A stretch of 64,000 bases of DNA from VXNJ01 sp965249595 (GTDB taxonomy: Bacteria; Chloroflexota; UBA11872; VXNJ01), in the NCBI GenBank assembly GCA_965249595.1, contig OZ252242.1, positions 1,364,001 through 1,428,000 of the forward strand, written 5' to 3'. Shown here piece after piece: positions 53,859 to 63,700 of this stretch. Within the stretch, counting starts at the first letter, position 1; each line of letters opens with the position of its first letter. The notes under the pieces were generated by a model. The model made no database searches and was not told the origin of the DNA. It saw nothing but the letters and a program-made list of their open reading frames with translations. The position numbers were made by a program, and so were the translations under genes.

Positions 53859-56037
53859 CCGGCGCCGGCCTTTCCGGGCCGCCCTGCTGCTGGCGACCCT
53901 GCTGGCGACGTTGGCCGGCTGCGGAACGTTAGTTCCAGATTCGCCATCGCCGCCGACACCGAGCGCCGCAAGTTCGCCCGATCAGCTCGAAACCGGACCT
54001 CCGCCGGCCGCTCGTCAGCCCTATCTGCCGGCGCCGCCCAATCCAGTCGTTGAATATGCGGCTGTTTTAGCCCCGCGCTTTACTGACGGCGCCGACGGGC
54101 TGCTGCCGTCATTTGCTGGATTGGCCGTCGATGGCACCGGGAAGATCTACGTGACCGACCAGACCCTTAGCCAGATCTTCCAAATTGACCGTGGCGGCCA
54201 GGTGGAGGTATTTGCCGGCAACGGCAATCGCGCCAATTCCGGAGACGACGGACCGGCATTGGCCGCCGGATTGCGGGACCCTGGTCCGATCGTGGCCCAT
54301 TCCCGGCTGGGCGTCTATTTCGCTTCCCGCACCCAGATCCGCCACGTCGACACCGACGGGCATTTGACGCTCGTGGCTGGGCAGTTGGAACCAGGCCGTC
54401 GCGATGACCCGCAAGGGATTGGCGTGGCCGCTTTTGACGGAATCTCCGGCCTGGCGTTGGATGGGGAGGGCAATTTGTATGTCGCCGATCGCGGCAATAA
54501 CTTGGTGCGCCGCGTGAGCGCCGACGGTTCGGTTACGACCTATGCCGGCGACGGCCTGGCCGACACCGCCGGGGATGGCGAAACTGCACGGTCGGCCTCC
54601 TTCGACGCCCCGGCCGATCTTGCGATCGCCGCTGACGGGTCGATCTTTGTATCCGAGCGCGACGGTCATGTGATCCGCCGGATCTCGCCGGAGGGAAAGG
54701 TTTCGACGCTGGCCGGCACCGGAATTCCGGGGCGTGACGGCGATGGCGGTCCGGCCCTGGGGGCCCAACTAAACTCCCCGCGATCGATTGACGTGGACTC
54801 TGAAGGCAACGTCTACGTTGTTGATTGGAACAATGCAGCGATCCGGGTAATCGACGGTGCGGGAACGATTCGCACCTACGCCGGCCTAGGCACGGCTGGC
54901 CCAGCGATGGCCGGGGCACCGGCCCGTGAGGCGGCCCTCGCCCGTCCGGTCGACTTTCAACTGGGGCCCGACGGGACAATCCATCTGATTGGGCAACTGA
55001 CCGGCCGAGTTGATCGCCTCAGCGGGTTTAGCGGTCCGGCCAGCGACGCGGTTTGTCCCGTTGCCCCGGCGCCGGTACGGCACCAGTCGGGTATCGGCGA
55101 TTCCGGGATCGGTGCCGTTGAATGGTTCGGGCGCACTGGATTCGGATTCGCCGGCGACGGCGGACCAATCGGGGAGGCCCAGTTCGCCGGGCCGGATTCA
55201 ATCGGTTACAGCCGCGCTGGCTTGGTTCTGGCGGACACGGGGAACAATCGCATCCGCCTTGTTTCCGGCGCGACTATTGAAACGCTTGCCGGCACCGGCG
55301 CGGCGGCCTTGCGCGGTGACGGCGGACTGGCTTCCTTCGCCGTTCTCTCATCTCCCAAAGCCATCCTTGCCGACGCCACCGGCAGCGTCTATTTCTTTGA
55401 TGCCGGGAATTTCTATATTCGACAGATTGATCCCTGCGGGGTGATAACTTCTATCGCCGGTAACGGTCGACCCGGCGACCCTGGAGATGGCGGACCGGCG
55501 CTTTCGACCAGTTTGTCCGATGTGGTGGCTCTGGCCATGGACGAGCAGGGCGGAATTTACCTGGCCGATTCGGCAGCCGACCGGGTATTGCGGCTCACGC
55601 CGGACGGGACGCTAACTCCCTTTGCCGGCAATGGCCGGGAGGCCGCCGCACCGATCGGGGCTTCGGCCGTCGGCTCGCCCTTGCACAACCCCTACGGTTT
55701 GGCCGTGGGCCCATCCGGCAAGGTCTTCATATCGGAAAACGGGACCGCCCGCATCCTCGCCGTCGACCCCTCGTCAGGGCTTATCGAACTGATTTCAGAG
55801 GACCACCCTGACGCCGGATCTTTGGCCGTCGACGCCAGCGGGGCGATATATGTGGCCGGCGAATCAGTCGGGCGGCTGGACAAGATATCCCAAACTGGTC
55901 GCTTCTCGCTGGTGAGCCCCGACGAAGACGATAGCGTTGCCGTAAACGAGGCGGTCCGGGCGCCGCGGGCCTTGGTGTTGGTGGGCGAATCGCTGCTGAT
56001 CCTCGATGCCTCCGGGGTGGTTTGGGTGATGGCCTAA
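53815..56037 (+). CDS. NHL-repeat lipoprotein
   Basis: About 740 aa. The signal RRRPFRAALLLATLLATLAGC has a lipobox LAGC (given here to show the anchor). A Pro/Ser/Ala-rich linker of about 45 residues follows, then about ten NHL-type blades with patterns such as YVADRGNNLVRRVSADG, VTTYAGDG, GRDGDGGPALGAQLNSP and LADTGNNRIRLVSG. This suggests one long or two shorter propellers. It is probably a surface-exposed binding protein of unknown ligand. The start is uncertain: ATG 53815 overlaps the previous gene by 44 bases, and GTG 53839 gives a tighter signal peptide. Confidence 0.78.
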   Translation: MSCRPVSKVTTPATSRRRPFRAALLLATLLATLAGCGTLVPDSPSPPTPSAASSPDQLETGPPPAARQPYLPAPPNPVVEYAAVLAPRFTDGADGLLPSFAGLAVDGTGKIYVTDQTLSQIFQIDRGGQVEVFAGNGNRANSGDDGPALAAGLRDPGPIVAHSRLGVYFASRTQIRHVDTDGHLTLVAGQLEPGRRDDPQGIGVAAFDGISGLALDGEGNLYVADRGNNLVRRVSADGSVTTYAGDGLADTAGDGETARSASFDAPADLAIAADGSIFVSERDGHVIRRISPEGKVSTLAGTGIPGRDGDGGPALGAQLNSPRSIDVDSEGNVYVVDWNNAAIRVIDGAGTIRTYAGLGTAGPAMAGAPAREAALARPVDFQLGPDGTIHLIGQLTGRVDRLSGFSGPASDAVCPVAPAPVRHQSGIGDSGIGAVEWFGRTGFGFAGDGGPIGEAQFAGPDSIGYSRAGLVLADTGNNRIRLVSGATIETLAGTGAAALRGDGGLASFAVLSSPKAILADATGSVYFFDAGNFYIRQIDPCGVITSIAGNGRPGDPGDGGPALSTSLSDVVALAMDEQGGIYLADSAADRVLRLTPDGTLTPFAGNGREAAAPIGASAVGSPLHNPYGLAVGPSGKVFISENGTARILAVDPSSGLIELISEDHPDAGSLAVDASGAIYVAGESVGRLDKISQTGRFSLVSPDEDDSVAVNEAVRAPRALVLVGESLLILDASGVVWVMA

Positions 56038-56245
56038 CGCCCGCCACCTTCACCCAGCGGCCGGATCAGCAGCCGAGTGCGTTTCACTTAGGCCACAACG
56101 GACCGTGGAGGTTCGGCGGCGGGGTCGTTTTTTGCGAACATTTGATTGGTTGTTCAATATTTGGGACAACCAGAACCCCGGCGATTGATCAACCAGGATT
56201 GATCCGCTAAAGAGTCAAAAAGAAGCAAGGCTGTTGGACGAATCA
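56038..56245 (+). promoter_or_regulatory. Upstream region of the second grpE with palindrome
   Basis: 208 bp gap. It holds an inverted repeat GGTTGT-N12-ACAACC (56148-56171) in an AT-rich stretch, preceded by TTGCGA (about 56133). This is a possible operator/promoter for grpE-dnaJ-prmA-mtaB. No CIRCE or HAIR element is seen. Boxes are too weak for a firm promoter call. Confidence 0.35.
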
Positions 56246-56800
56246 ATGACCGATGGGTCGACAAAAAGCCCACCTGGCGATGCTGACGAAGACCGCGCCA
56301 CGGATCTACTCAATCGCCTTACCCGCACCCAGGCCGATCTAGCCAATCTCAAACGTCGATCGACGCAGGAAATCGCCGATACCGCCCGGTTTGCCAATCA
56401 AGCGTTTGCGCGTGATCTACTCTCGGCCCTAGACCACCTGGACCGCTCCTTGGCCAGCGTTCCGCCGGAGCTCTCGGGCTTCGCTTTCATCGAGGGCCTG
56501 GCAATGACGCGTCAGCATTTTCATGCCCTGCTCGCCAGCTACGAAGTCAAGCCGATCGATGCCGCCGGGCAGCCGTTCGACCCACTTCGGCACCAGGCGG
56601 TTGACACCGATGGGAGCGAGGGGGCCAGCACCGTAGTCACCGTCTACCAACTCGGTTACACGATGCTCGATCGCGTCTTACGACCCGCCTTGGTTCGGGT
56701 TGGGACGCCGGAGACAGAAGAAAAGTCGGCCGACGATGGCGACGTGATCGACGGCGTTGTCGCCGACGCCGATCCTGGCGAATCGCCAGATTCAGGCTAA
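56246..56800 (+). CDS. grpE: Nucleotide exchange factor GrpE (copy 2)
   Basis: About 184 aa. An acidic N-terminus leads to the coiled coil (LLNRLTRTQADLANLKRRS). Then come the four-helix start DLLSALDHLDRSLASV and the beta domain with GQPFDPLRHQAVDTD and VYQLGYTMLDRVLRPALVRVG. An acidic tail closes it. It is only distantly like copy 1 at 43943. The gene lies 4 bases ahead of a class A dnaJ. TTG 56234 is an alternative start. It likely serves the same DnaK under another regime, as no second dnaK is present here. Confidence 0.92.
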   Translation: MTDGSTKSPPGDADEDRATDLLNRLTRTQADLANLKRRSTQEIADTARFANQAFARDLLSALDHLDRSLASVPPELSGFAFIEGLAMTRQHFHALLASYEVKPIDAAGQPFDPLRHQAVDTDGSEGASTVVTVYQLGYTMLDRVLRPALVRVGTPETEEKSADDGDVIDGVVADADPGESPDSG

Positions 56801-56804
56801 GACG

Positions 56805-57899
56805 ATGGCCAATCCACGCGATCCTTACGAAGTGCTCGGGGTTGAGCGCTCGGCAACGCGCAAGAAAATTTCTGCTGCATACCGGCAGGCCGCCCGCCAG
56901 CACCATCCCGACGTGGACAAGTCCGAAGGTGCCGAGGATCGCTTCAAGGAAGTCCAGGCCGCCTACGACGTACTAAAAGATGCCGACAAGCGACAGCGAT
57001 ACGACCAGTACGGCTGGCGCGGACTCCAATCGGGGCCCGGTGCTGGATTTGGGAGTGTTGACATTCCCGGATTCGGCGACATCTTCGACGTGTTTTTCGG
57101 GCGCTCGGGCGGGGCCGGTGGGCCCCAACGTGGCCGCGATCTGCAACAACCCATCGAATTGGAATTCCTGCAAGCCATCCACGGTGTGGCAACCACAATT
57201 TCGGTCGCCCGTCATGAGGTCTGTGATGACTGCCATGGGTCGGGCATCGACCCCGGCAGCGCCACCGTTACCTGTACGGATTGCGGCGGGCGCGGCGAAG
57301 TTCGCACGGCATCGCGATCCATCTTTGGCCAGTTTGTAAATATCACTAACTGCCGCCGCTGTGGTGGGTCCGGCCAGACCGCCGAGAGTCCTTGCTCAAT
57401 TTGCGAAGCCAGTGGTCAAGTTGAGCGCTCGCGGCGCCTCGAGGTCAACATCCCTGGTGGCGTTGACAATGGCACCGAGATCCGGCTGACCGGCCAGGGC
57501 GATACCGGCGTTGCCGGCGGGCCGCCGGGCGATCTTTATCTGGTCGTTTCGGTGGCCGAACACCCCAGCATCGTGCGCCACGGCCGGAACCTGCAGTCCG
57601 AAGCGCCGATTTCGGTTACCGAGGCCGTATTGGGTGTGGATATCGAAATCGACACCGTTGACGGCCTTGAAGTGGTCAGCTTCGGACCCGGTACGCAGCC
57701 CGGTCAATCGGTGCGCCTGGCCGGGCGCGGCGCCCCGGGTACGCGGGACCGCCGCCGCGGCGACCACTTTGTCGTGGCGAGAGTGGAAATTCCCAAAAAA
57801 TTGACCGCTGAACAGCGTCAGCTGTTCGAGCAGCTGGCGGCCATTGAGGGTGAGAGACCAGCTGGGATTGGTGAGCGATTGCGCGAGATCTTCTCGTGA
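56805..57899 (+). CDS. dnaJ: Chaperone DnaJ, class A with zinc finger
   Basis: 364 aa. The J domain has HPD in QHHPDVDKSEG. The Gly/Phe region follows, then four zinc-binding repeats: CDDCHGSG, CTDCGGRG, CRRCGGSG and a weaker CSICEASG. The C-terminal domains contain VNIPGGVDNGTEIRLTGQG. ATG 56805 lies 4 bases after grpE copy 2. The next gene, prmA, begins with a GTG inside its stop (GTGA). It complements the zinc-less J protein at 44422. Confidence 0.96.
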   Translation: MANPRDPYEVLGVERSATRKKISAAYRQAARQHHPDVDKSEGAEDRFKEVQAAYDVLKDADKRQRYDQYGWRGLQSGPGAGFGSVDIPGFGDIFDVFFGRSGGAGGPQRGRDLQQPIELEFLQAIHGVATTISVARHEVCDDCHGSGIDPGSATVTCTDCGGRGEVRTASRSIFGQFVNITNCRRCGGSGQTAESPCSICEASGQVERSRRLEVNIPGGVDNGTEIRLTGQGDTGVAGGPPGDLYLVVSVAEHPSIVRHGRNLQSEAPISVTEAVLGVDIEIDTVDGLEVVSFGPGTQPGQSVRLAGRGAPGTRDRRRGDHFVVARVEIPKKLTAEQRQLFEQLAAIEGERPAGIGERLREIFS

Positions 57900-58822
57900 G
57901 CGACGCCTGGTTGCAGGTACAGGTGAGGATCCCATCGGCGATCGCTGAAGATGTGCGCCTGGTGATGGAACGGCGCGAGGGAGTAGCTGTCGCGGTCGAA
58001 GATGAGGTTGCCGCCTGGCCGCCCGATGAGAGTCGACTGACCGGCAATTGCCTGGTAACCGCCTGGATCGCCAACGACGAGGCTGGGGCGGCCATAGAAA
58101 AAGGCCTGGTCAACGATCTTTGGCTGGCCGGTGGGCTTGGCGAATCGGCGTTGCGCAGCCCAGAGCGGTCGGTAACGAACCGCGGCGAATGGCTGGCCCG
58201 CGAGGCGGCCTACGCCAAACCGGTAAACGCCGGCCGATTTCAAATAGTCCCACCCGGCCAGCCAACCAAAGAGCGGGCTCGGCACAGAATCTCGCTGACC
58301 ATCAGTGCCGCCGGGGCATTCGGCACCGGCCTTCATCCCTCCACCCGCGGGATGTTGCTGGCGCTCGGTCAGCGTCCATTGGCCGGGCGAAGGGTGCTTG
58401 ACGTGGGCACCGGGTCCGGGGTGCTGGCCATTGCTGCGGCGCGGTTGGGTGCCGCCAGCGTACTGGCGATCGAATCGGATCTGGCGGCCCTGGAAACCGC
58501 ACGCGCCAATGCCGATCGCAATGGCTTGGCCGGCAGAATCGAATTCATTGGCGGCAAATTCGACTCCAGTCAATTTGCCGGTCGCCCGTCCTTTGACCTG
58601 GTGATGGCCAATATCACGGCCGATGTCCACCGTCGGTTGCTATCCCTCTATCGCCGGGCCGGTGACGGCGGGCAAATCCTATTGGGAGGCGTTTATCAAC
58701 CGCGGTTGGCCGAATTACAGGGGGCAATGAATCGGGCCGCGATCCCGATTTCCAGCGTTTCAATTGACGGTGACTGGGTGGTAATTGGCAGCCAATTGCC
58801 CGGCGGTGACAACCATGGGTAG
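57896..58822 (+). CDS. prmA: Ribosomal protein L11 methyltransferase
   Basis: 308 aa SAM-dependent methyltransferase. The substrate-recognition N-terminal half is weakly conserved. The catalytic part has GAFGTGLHPSTRGMLLAL, the SAM motif VLDVGTGSGVLAIAAARLGA, an acidic VLAIESD and DLVMANITADVH. The last matches the N-I-x-A signature of the family. GTG 57896 overlaps the dnaJ stop. The dnaJ-prmA-mtaB order is widespread in Firmicutes and supports the call. Confidence 0.93.
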   Translation: MSDAWLQVQVRIPSAIAEDVRLVMERREGVAVAVEDEVAAWPPDESRLTGNCLVTAWIANDEAGAAIEKGLVNDLWLAGGLGESALRSPERSVTNRGEWLAREAAYAKPVNAGRFQIVPPGQPTKERARHRISLTISAAGAFGTGLHPSTRGMLLALGQRPLAGRRVLDVGTGSGVLAIAAARLGAASVLAIESDLAALETARANADRNGLAGRIEFIGGKFDSSQFAGRPSFDLVMANITADVHRRLLSLYRRAGDGGQILLGGVYQPRLAELQGAMNRAAIPISSVSIDGDWVVIGSQLPGGDNHG

Positions 58823-60101
58823 GCCGGCGCCGACATTTGCCATCAAGACCCTGGGTTGCCGTGTAAATCAGGCCGATTCGGACGAGTTGTTGCGTTCGTT
58901 GCTAGCGGCCGGGTTTGATCACGTCAATTTGGATGAACCGGCCGACGCCGTAATCGTAAACACCTGCACCGTAACCCACGTCGCGGACCGCAAATCCCGG
59001 CAGGCCATTGCCCGCGCCATGCGCAACCACCCAGACGCCCGGTTGTTCGTAACCGGCTGTTACGCTGCGGTCGATCCCGAAGCCGTAAAAGCGGCTTTCC
59101 CGGGCGCCGAGGTGTTGGGCAAAGTGCCGCCGCCGAAAATCGCGGCAGCAATCGCCGATTGCCTCCCCGCCTGGAGTAGCCAACCCGCCCTGAACCGGCG
59201 GACCGGATTTGGCGAACACGCCCGCACGCGACCCTCGATCAAGGTGCAGGAAGGATGTCGCCACGGATGCGCCTTCTGCATCGTCCCGCGGGCTCGCGGT
59301 GGACCGCGCTCGGTTGCCGTGCCAAATGTCGTTTCGCAGGTCGAGGCGCTAGTCGACGGCGGGGCCCGTGAAGTGGTCCTGACCGGCATCGCCCTGGGTT
59401 CCTATTGCTGTCCGCAAACTGGTGCCGGGCTCGGCCAGTTGGTGGAGACGATCGCCGACGCCGCGATGCCGGGGCGAGTGCGCCTGTCCTCAATTGAACC
59501 GATGGACTTTGATCGAAGACTGGTAGATCTGCTGGCTGCCGGGCGGATCTGTCCCCACTTTCACATCCCGCTGCAGTCGGGCAGTGCGCCTACCCTGACC
59601 GGCATGCGGCGCCCGTATCGCCCCGATGATTACGCCGAACTGATCGAAAGCCTGCGGGCGGCCGATCCCGACGTGGCGATTGCCACCGATTTGATGGTGG
59701 GATTTCCCGGCGAAAGCGACCAACAGCACGCCGAATCGATTGCGTTTTGTAACCGAATCCGCTTCGCCTACATGCATGTATTTCCGTACTCTCGGCGTGA
59801 CCATACATTGGCCAACCGGCGATCGGACCACATCGCCGAAGCGGTCAAGCGCAGCCGGCTCCGCTCGGCGCTGGAGCTCGCCGCCAGCTCAGCGGAGAGC
59901 TACGCCGCCGACTTTGTCGGCCGGCCGGCCGAGGTAATTTGGCAGCGCGATTCGGATGGCGCCATAAGTGGAATCACCGGAAATTTTCTGCGCGTGCAAG
60001 CGCTGGGTTGCAAACCCGTCCCGGGAACGCTGGCCAGGGTGCTGTTGACGGCCGCCGGAGACGGAAAATTGGCGGCCTTGCCCCTGCCGACGGCGGCCTG
60101 A
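58815..60101 (+). CDS. mtaB: tRNA t6A37 methylthiotransferase
   Basis: 428 aa radical SAM methylthiotransferase, MtaB-like. It begins FAIKTLGCRVNQADSDEL and has NTCTVTHVADRKSRQ and VTGCYAA for the auxiliary cluster. CRHGCAFC is the radical SAM motif, and LTGIALGSY follows. LQSGSAPTLTGMRRPY and FPYSRR are typical. It converts t6A to ms2t6A at position 37 of ANN-decoding tRNAs. ATG 58815 overlaps the prmA stop by 8 bases. Confidence 0.93.
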   Translation: MGRPAPTFAIKTLGCRVNQADSDELLRSLLAAGFDHVNLDEPADAVIVNTCTVTHVADRKSRQAIARAMRNHPDARLFVTGCYAAVDPEAVKAAFPGAEVLGKVPPPKIAAAIADCLPAWSSQPALNRRTGFGEHARTRPSIKVQEGCRHGCAFCIVPRARGGPRSVAVPNVVSQVEALVDGGAREVVLTGIALGSYCCPQTGAGLGQLVETIADAAMPGRVRLSSIEPMDFDRRLVDLLAAGRICPHFHIPLQSGSAPTLTGMRRPYRPDDYAELIESLRAADPDVAIATDLMVGFPGESDQQHAESIAFCNRIRFAYMHVFPYSRRDHTLANRRSDHIAEAVKRSRLRSALELAASSAESYAADFVGRPAEVIWQRDSDGAISGITGNFLRVQALGCKPVPGTLARVLLTAAGDGKLAALPLPTAA

Positions 60102-60131
60102 AACCTCCAACCACGAGGCCCGAATTGCCCA

Positions 60132-60479
60132 ATGAACGCTGATTGTATTTTTTGCCAGCTGGCTGCCGGTCAGATTCCAGCCGACATTCGTGCGCGTGGG
60201 CAAGACTGGCTGGTGTTTTCCGACATCGCCCCGGTGGCCCCGGTCCACCTGCTGGCGATCCCGGTCCGCCACGTGAGCGGCGTGGCCGACCTTGACGACG
60301 GCGATGTGACCCTCATCGGTCAGCTGGTGCGGGCCTTGACCCGCGAAGCGGTGGCGATGGGAATTGCCGACGATGGGTACAGATTGGTGATTAATCAGGG
60401 CCGCGATGGCCTCCAATCGGTGCCCCATTTGCACGTCCACCTCCTAGCTGGGCGCCCGATGACCTGGCCGCCGGGCTAG
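60132..60479 (+). CDS. HIT family (HINT) nucleotide-binding protein
   Basis: 115 aa. It starts CIFCQLAAGQIPADI with the two Cys often present in HINT proteins, and has FSDIAPVAPVHLLAIPVRHV. The histidine triad is PHLHVHLLAGR, ending near the C-terminus. Likely activity is hydrolysis of nucleoside phosphoramidates or adenylates. It lies 30 bp after mtaB and is probably the last gene of the operon starting at grpE copy 2. Confidence 0.95.
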   Translation: MNADCIFCQLAAGQIPADIRARGQDWLVFSDIAPVAPVHLLAIPVRHVSGVADLDDGDVTLIGQLVRALTREAVAMGIADDGYRLVINQGRDGLQSVPHLHVHLLAGRPMTWPPG

Positions 60480-60481
60480 TA

Positions 60482-60506
60482 ACGGAAAATCCCGGGCGTT
60501 TTCCGG
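60482..60506 (+). terminator. Hairpin after the HIT gene
   Basis: CGGAAAA/TTTTCCG (60483-60489 and 60499-60505) with a 9-base loop, 3 bases after the HIT stop. The T4 of the arm is the only U-run. It is likely to end the grpE-HIT transcript at least in part. Confidence 0.5.
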
Positions 60507-60750
60507 TGAAGAAGGGATTTGGGGCGTTCGATCGGTGTTGGCGGTGCTAGACTTGGGACATATGAAATTCGGAGGACGCGCTTAGCGCCCTTATTTCTTC
60601 TATTGAGGCGGCTGATCCCGCGATTCGGGGCTAGTGGCCGCTATTGTGTCGCCCTGATCCTCTCCTGATTTCCATTCGTCCGGGTGTCTGAGCAGCTCTC
60701 CCGGTCCCATGTGACTTTTTCGGCTCGATATATCTCGTGGAGTTCTTCGT
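60507..60750 (+). promoter_or_regulatory. rpoB promoter and long leader
   Basis: A possible promoter is TTGGCG (60538-60543), 17 bp spacer, TATGAA (60561-60566). This gives a leader of about 175 bases before rpoB. The leader holds a strong but unused GGAGG (60571-60575) and small GC hairpins. The rpoB ribosome site is GGAG at 60739-60742. No ribosomal protein genes (rplJ, rplL) precede rpoB here. Confidence 0.5.
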
Positions 60751-63700
60751 TTGACAAGCAGTAACGGCCGCACTTTTGGCACTATACCCAGCCATCGCTC
60801 GGGTATTGAATTACCCGACCTGATCTCCACCCAACTCCGGTCGTTCGACTGGTTCATAAACGAGGGCCTGCGCCAGGTTTTTTCCGAGATCTCGCCGATC
60901 GAGGACTTCACAGGCAAGAACTTCAGGTTGCATTTTGATGTGCCCGAAAACCCGTTCGACGATCCCAAATACCCGGTTATCGAGTGCCGCGAAAACGATC
61001 GCACCTACCACGCGCCGCTGTATGTGAACGCACGGTTGGAAAACCTGCAAAACGGCGAGATCAAAGAGAATCGCGTCTTCATGGGCGATTTCCCGCTCAT
61101 GACCGAACAGGGCACCTTTATCTACAACGGTGCCGAGCGGGTGGTCGTGTGCCAGCTGGTGCGCTCCCCGGGCGTGTACTTTACCGGAGTCCGCGACCGC
61201 ACCTCGGGACGATTTCTCTACTCGGCCAAATTGCTTCCAAATCGCGGCGCCTGGCTTGAATTTGACACGTCGGCCAAGGATGTGTTTTCGGTCAAGGTCG
61301 ACCGCAAACGCAAGATTGCCGTTACCACACTGCTAAAGGCCTTCGACAAGAAGATCTCAACCGACGAATCGATTCGCGAACTGTTTGCCGGCGCGGTACC
61401 GGAAGACGCTGACCATCAATATCTAGAAGCGACCCTGGCCGACGACAACGCCTCCTCGCACGAGGAAGCGGTCCGCGAGATTTACAACCGGCTGCGTCCC
61501 GGCGACACGCTCAACATCGCCGACCGCAAAGCGGTCACCAACGCCCGCTCCTTAATCGAATCAACTTTCTTCAATCAACGCCGCTATGATCTCGGTCGAG
61601 TCGGGCGCTACAAACTCAATCTGCGCCTCAAGCACCGCGAACCGTTTTCGGACACTGTTCTATTGCAGTCCGACATCATCGCCGTCGTCCACGAACTGAT
61701 TCGCCTCAATTTGGCCCAACAACGGCCAGAGGATGTCGATCATCTTGGCAACCGACGCGTACGCGCGGTCGGAGAACTGTTAATAAACCAGCTCCGGACC
61801 GGTCTGCTGCGAATGGAGCGGGTTGTCAAAGAGCGAATGTCGATCCAAGACGCGTCGCAGGCCACCCCCAACGCCCTAATAAACGCCCGACCGATCATGG
61901 CCGCGGTCAAAGAATTCTTCGGCGGCAGCCAATTGGCTCAATTCATGGACCAGACCAACCCGCTCTCCGAGTTGGCCCACAAGCGCCGCTTGAGCGCCAT
62001 GGGTCCGGGTGGACTTTCCCGTGAACGAGCCGGCGTCGATGTCCGCGACGTCCATCATTCGCACTACGGTCGAATTTGCCCGATTGAGACTCCCGAGGGA
62101 CCCAACGTCGGTCTGATTTCTTCCCTGGCATCATTCGCCAGCGTCAATGAGTACGGCTTCCTACAGACTCCCTATGAGCGCATCGGCCGCGACGTCGGAT
62201 TTACCGACGGCAACGATCTGAACGGCCGCCTACTCCGCGCGGATCTGGTGGTTAGGGGCCGTGTCGAGCAGAAGGGTGGCGAGACGATCGACCCCGACGT
62301 GCTGCGGCGATTGCGAAACCGCTCCTACTGGCGCGAGATAAAGTTCCCGCTGGTTCCATTTGCCACCGGGCAAATCGAGTATTTCACGGCCGACGAAGAA
62401 AACGATCTGGCGGTCGCTCCCTACAAGACCAAGCTGAACGCCTTGGGCGAGATCGTTTCTGAGCGGATCGATGTGCGGACCGGACGCGAATTCCATACCG
62501 CCCATCGCAATGACGTTGAACTAATCGACGTCTCGCCGCAGCAGATCGTCTCGATCCCCACATCCCTAATCCCGTTCCTTGAGCACGATGACGCCAACCG
62601 CGCCCTGATGGGTTCAAACATGCAGCGCCAGGCGGTTCCGCTGCTACGTCCCGAAGCCCCGCTAGTGGCCACCGGCGTTGAACGCCGCGCCGCGCTGGAC
62701 TCCGGGCACGTCATCACTTACGACGGGCCGCGAACGGCCGAGGTGATCAACGTTCATCCTCACCAGGTAGAGCTGCAGGAAGTCACCACCCGCCGTTGGC
62801 ACCGCTATCCGTTGCGCAAATTCGGGCGATCCAATCAGGGGACATGCATCAATCAGACCCCGTTGGTGAGCCCCGGCCAGACCGTGGAGCCCGGCGAACT
62901 GCTGGCCTCAGCTTCTTCGTCCGACGGCGCCCAATTGGCGCTGGGCAAGAACTTGCTCTGCGCCTTTATGTTCTGGGAAGGCTACAACTACGAGGACGCC
63001 ATCATCATCTCCGAACGCCTGGTCCGGGAGGATGTCTATACCTCGATTCACATCGAAAAATTTGAGGTCGAAGCGCGCGACACCAAGCTGGGTCCCGAAG
63101 AGATCACTCGCGACATCCCCAACGTGTCAGAGGAAGCGCTCCGCTTCCTGGATGACTCGGGAATCGTTTTTGTGGGCGCCGAGGTCGGCCAAGACGACAT
63201 CATCGTTGGCAAGATAACCCCCAAGGGTGAAACGGAATTGACCGGCGAGGACCGCCTGCTCCGGGCGATCTTTGGGCGTGACGCGCGCGAGGTCAAGGAC
63301 TCATCCAAACATGTCCCGGCCGGCGATGCCGGCACGGTCATCGACGTGAAGGAACTCACGCGCGAAACCAACCCCGATCTGCGTGCCGGTGTCAACCACG
63401 CCGTGCGGGTGCGAATTGCCTCGCGACGAAAGATCATGGTTGGCGACAAGATGGCCGGGCGACACGGTAACAAGGGCGTGATTTCAATGATCCTCCCGGC
63501 GGAGGACATGCCGTATCTTGAAGATGGCACCCCGGTCGACATAATCCTTAACCCACTTGGCGCTGCCTCGCGCATGAACGTCGGCCAGCTACTTGAGCTG
63601 CATACCGGCTTGGCTGCTGAGAAGCTGGATCGTCAAGTCACGACGCCGGTCTTTGACGGCGCTTCCGAGCAGGAAGTGCACGACCTGCTAGAAGAAGCCG

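Noticed and set aside
56038..56245. CIRCE element (HrcA site) ahead of the second grpE
   Set aside because: Neither TTAGCACTC nor GAGTGCTAA is present here or in the gap before dnaK.
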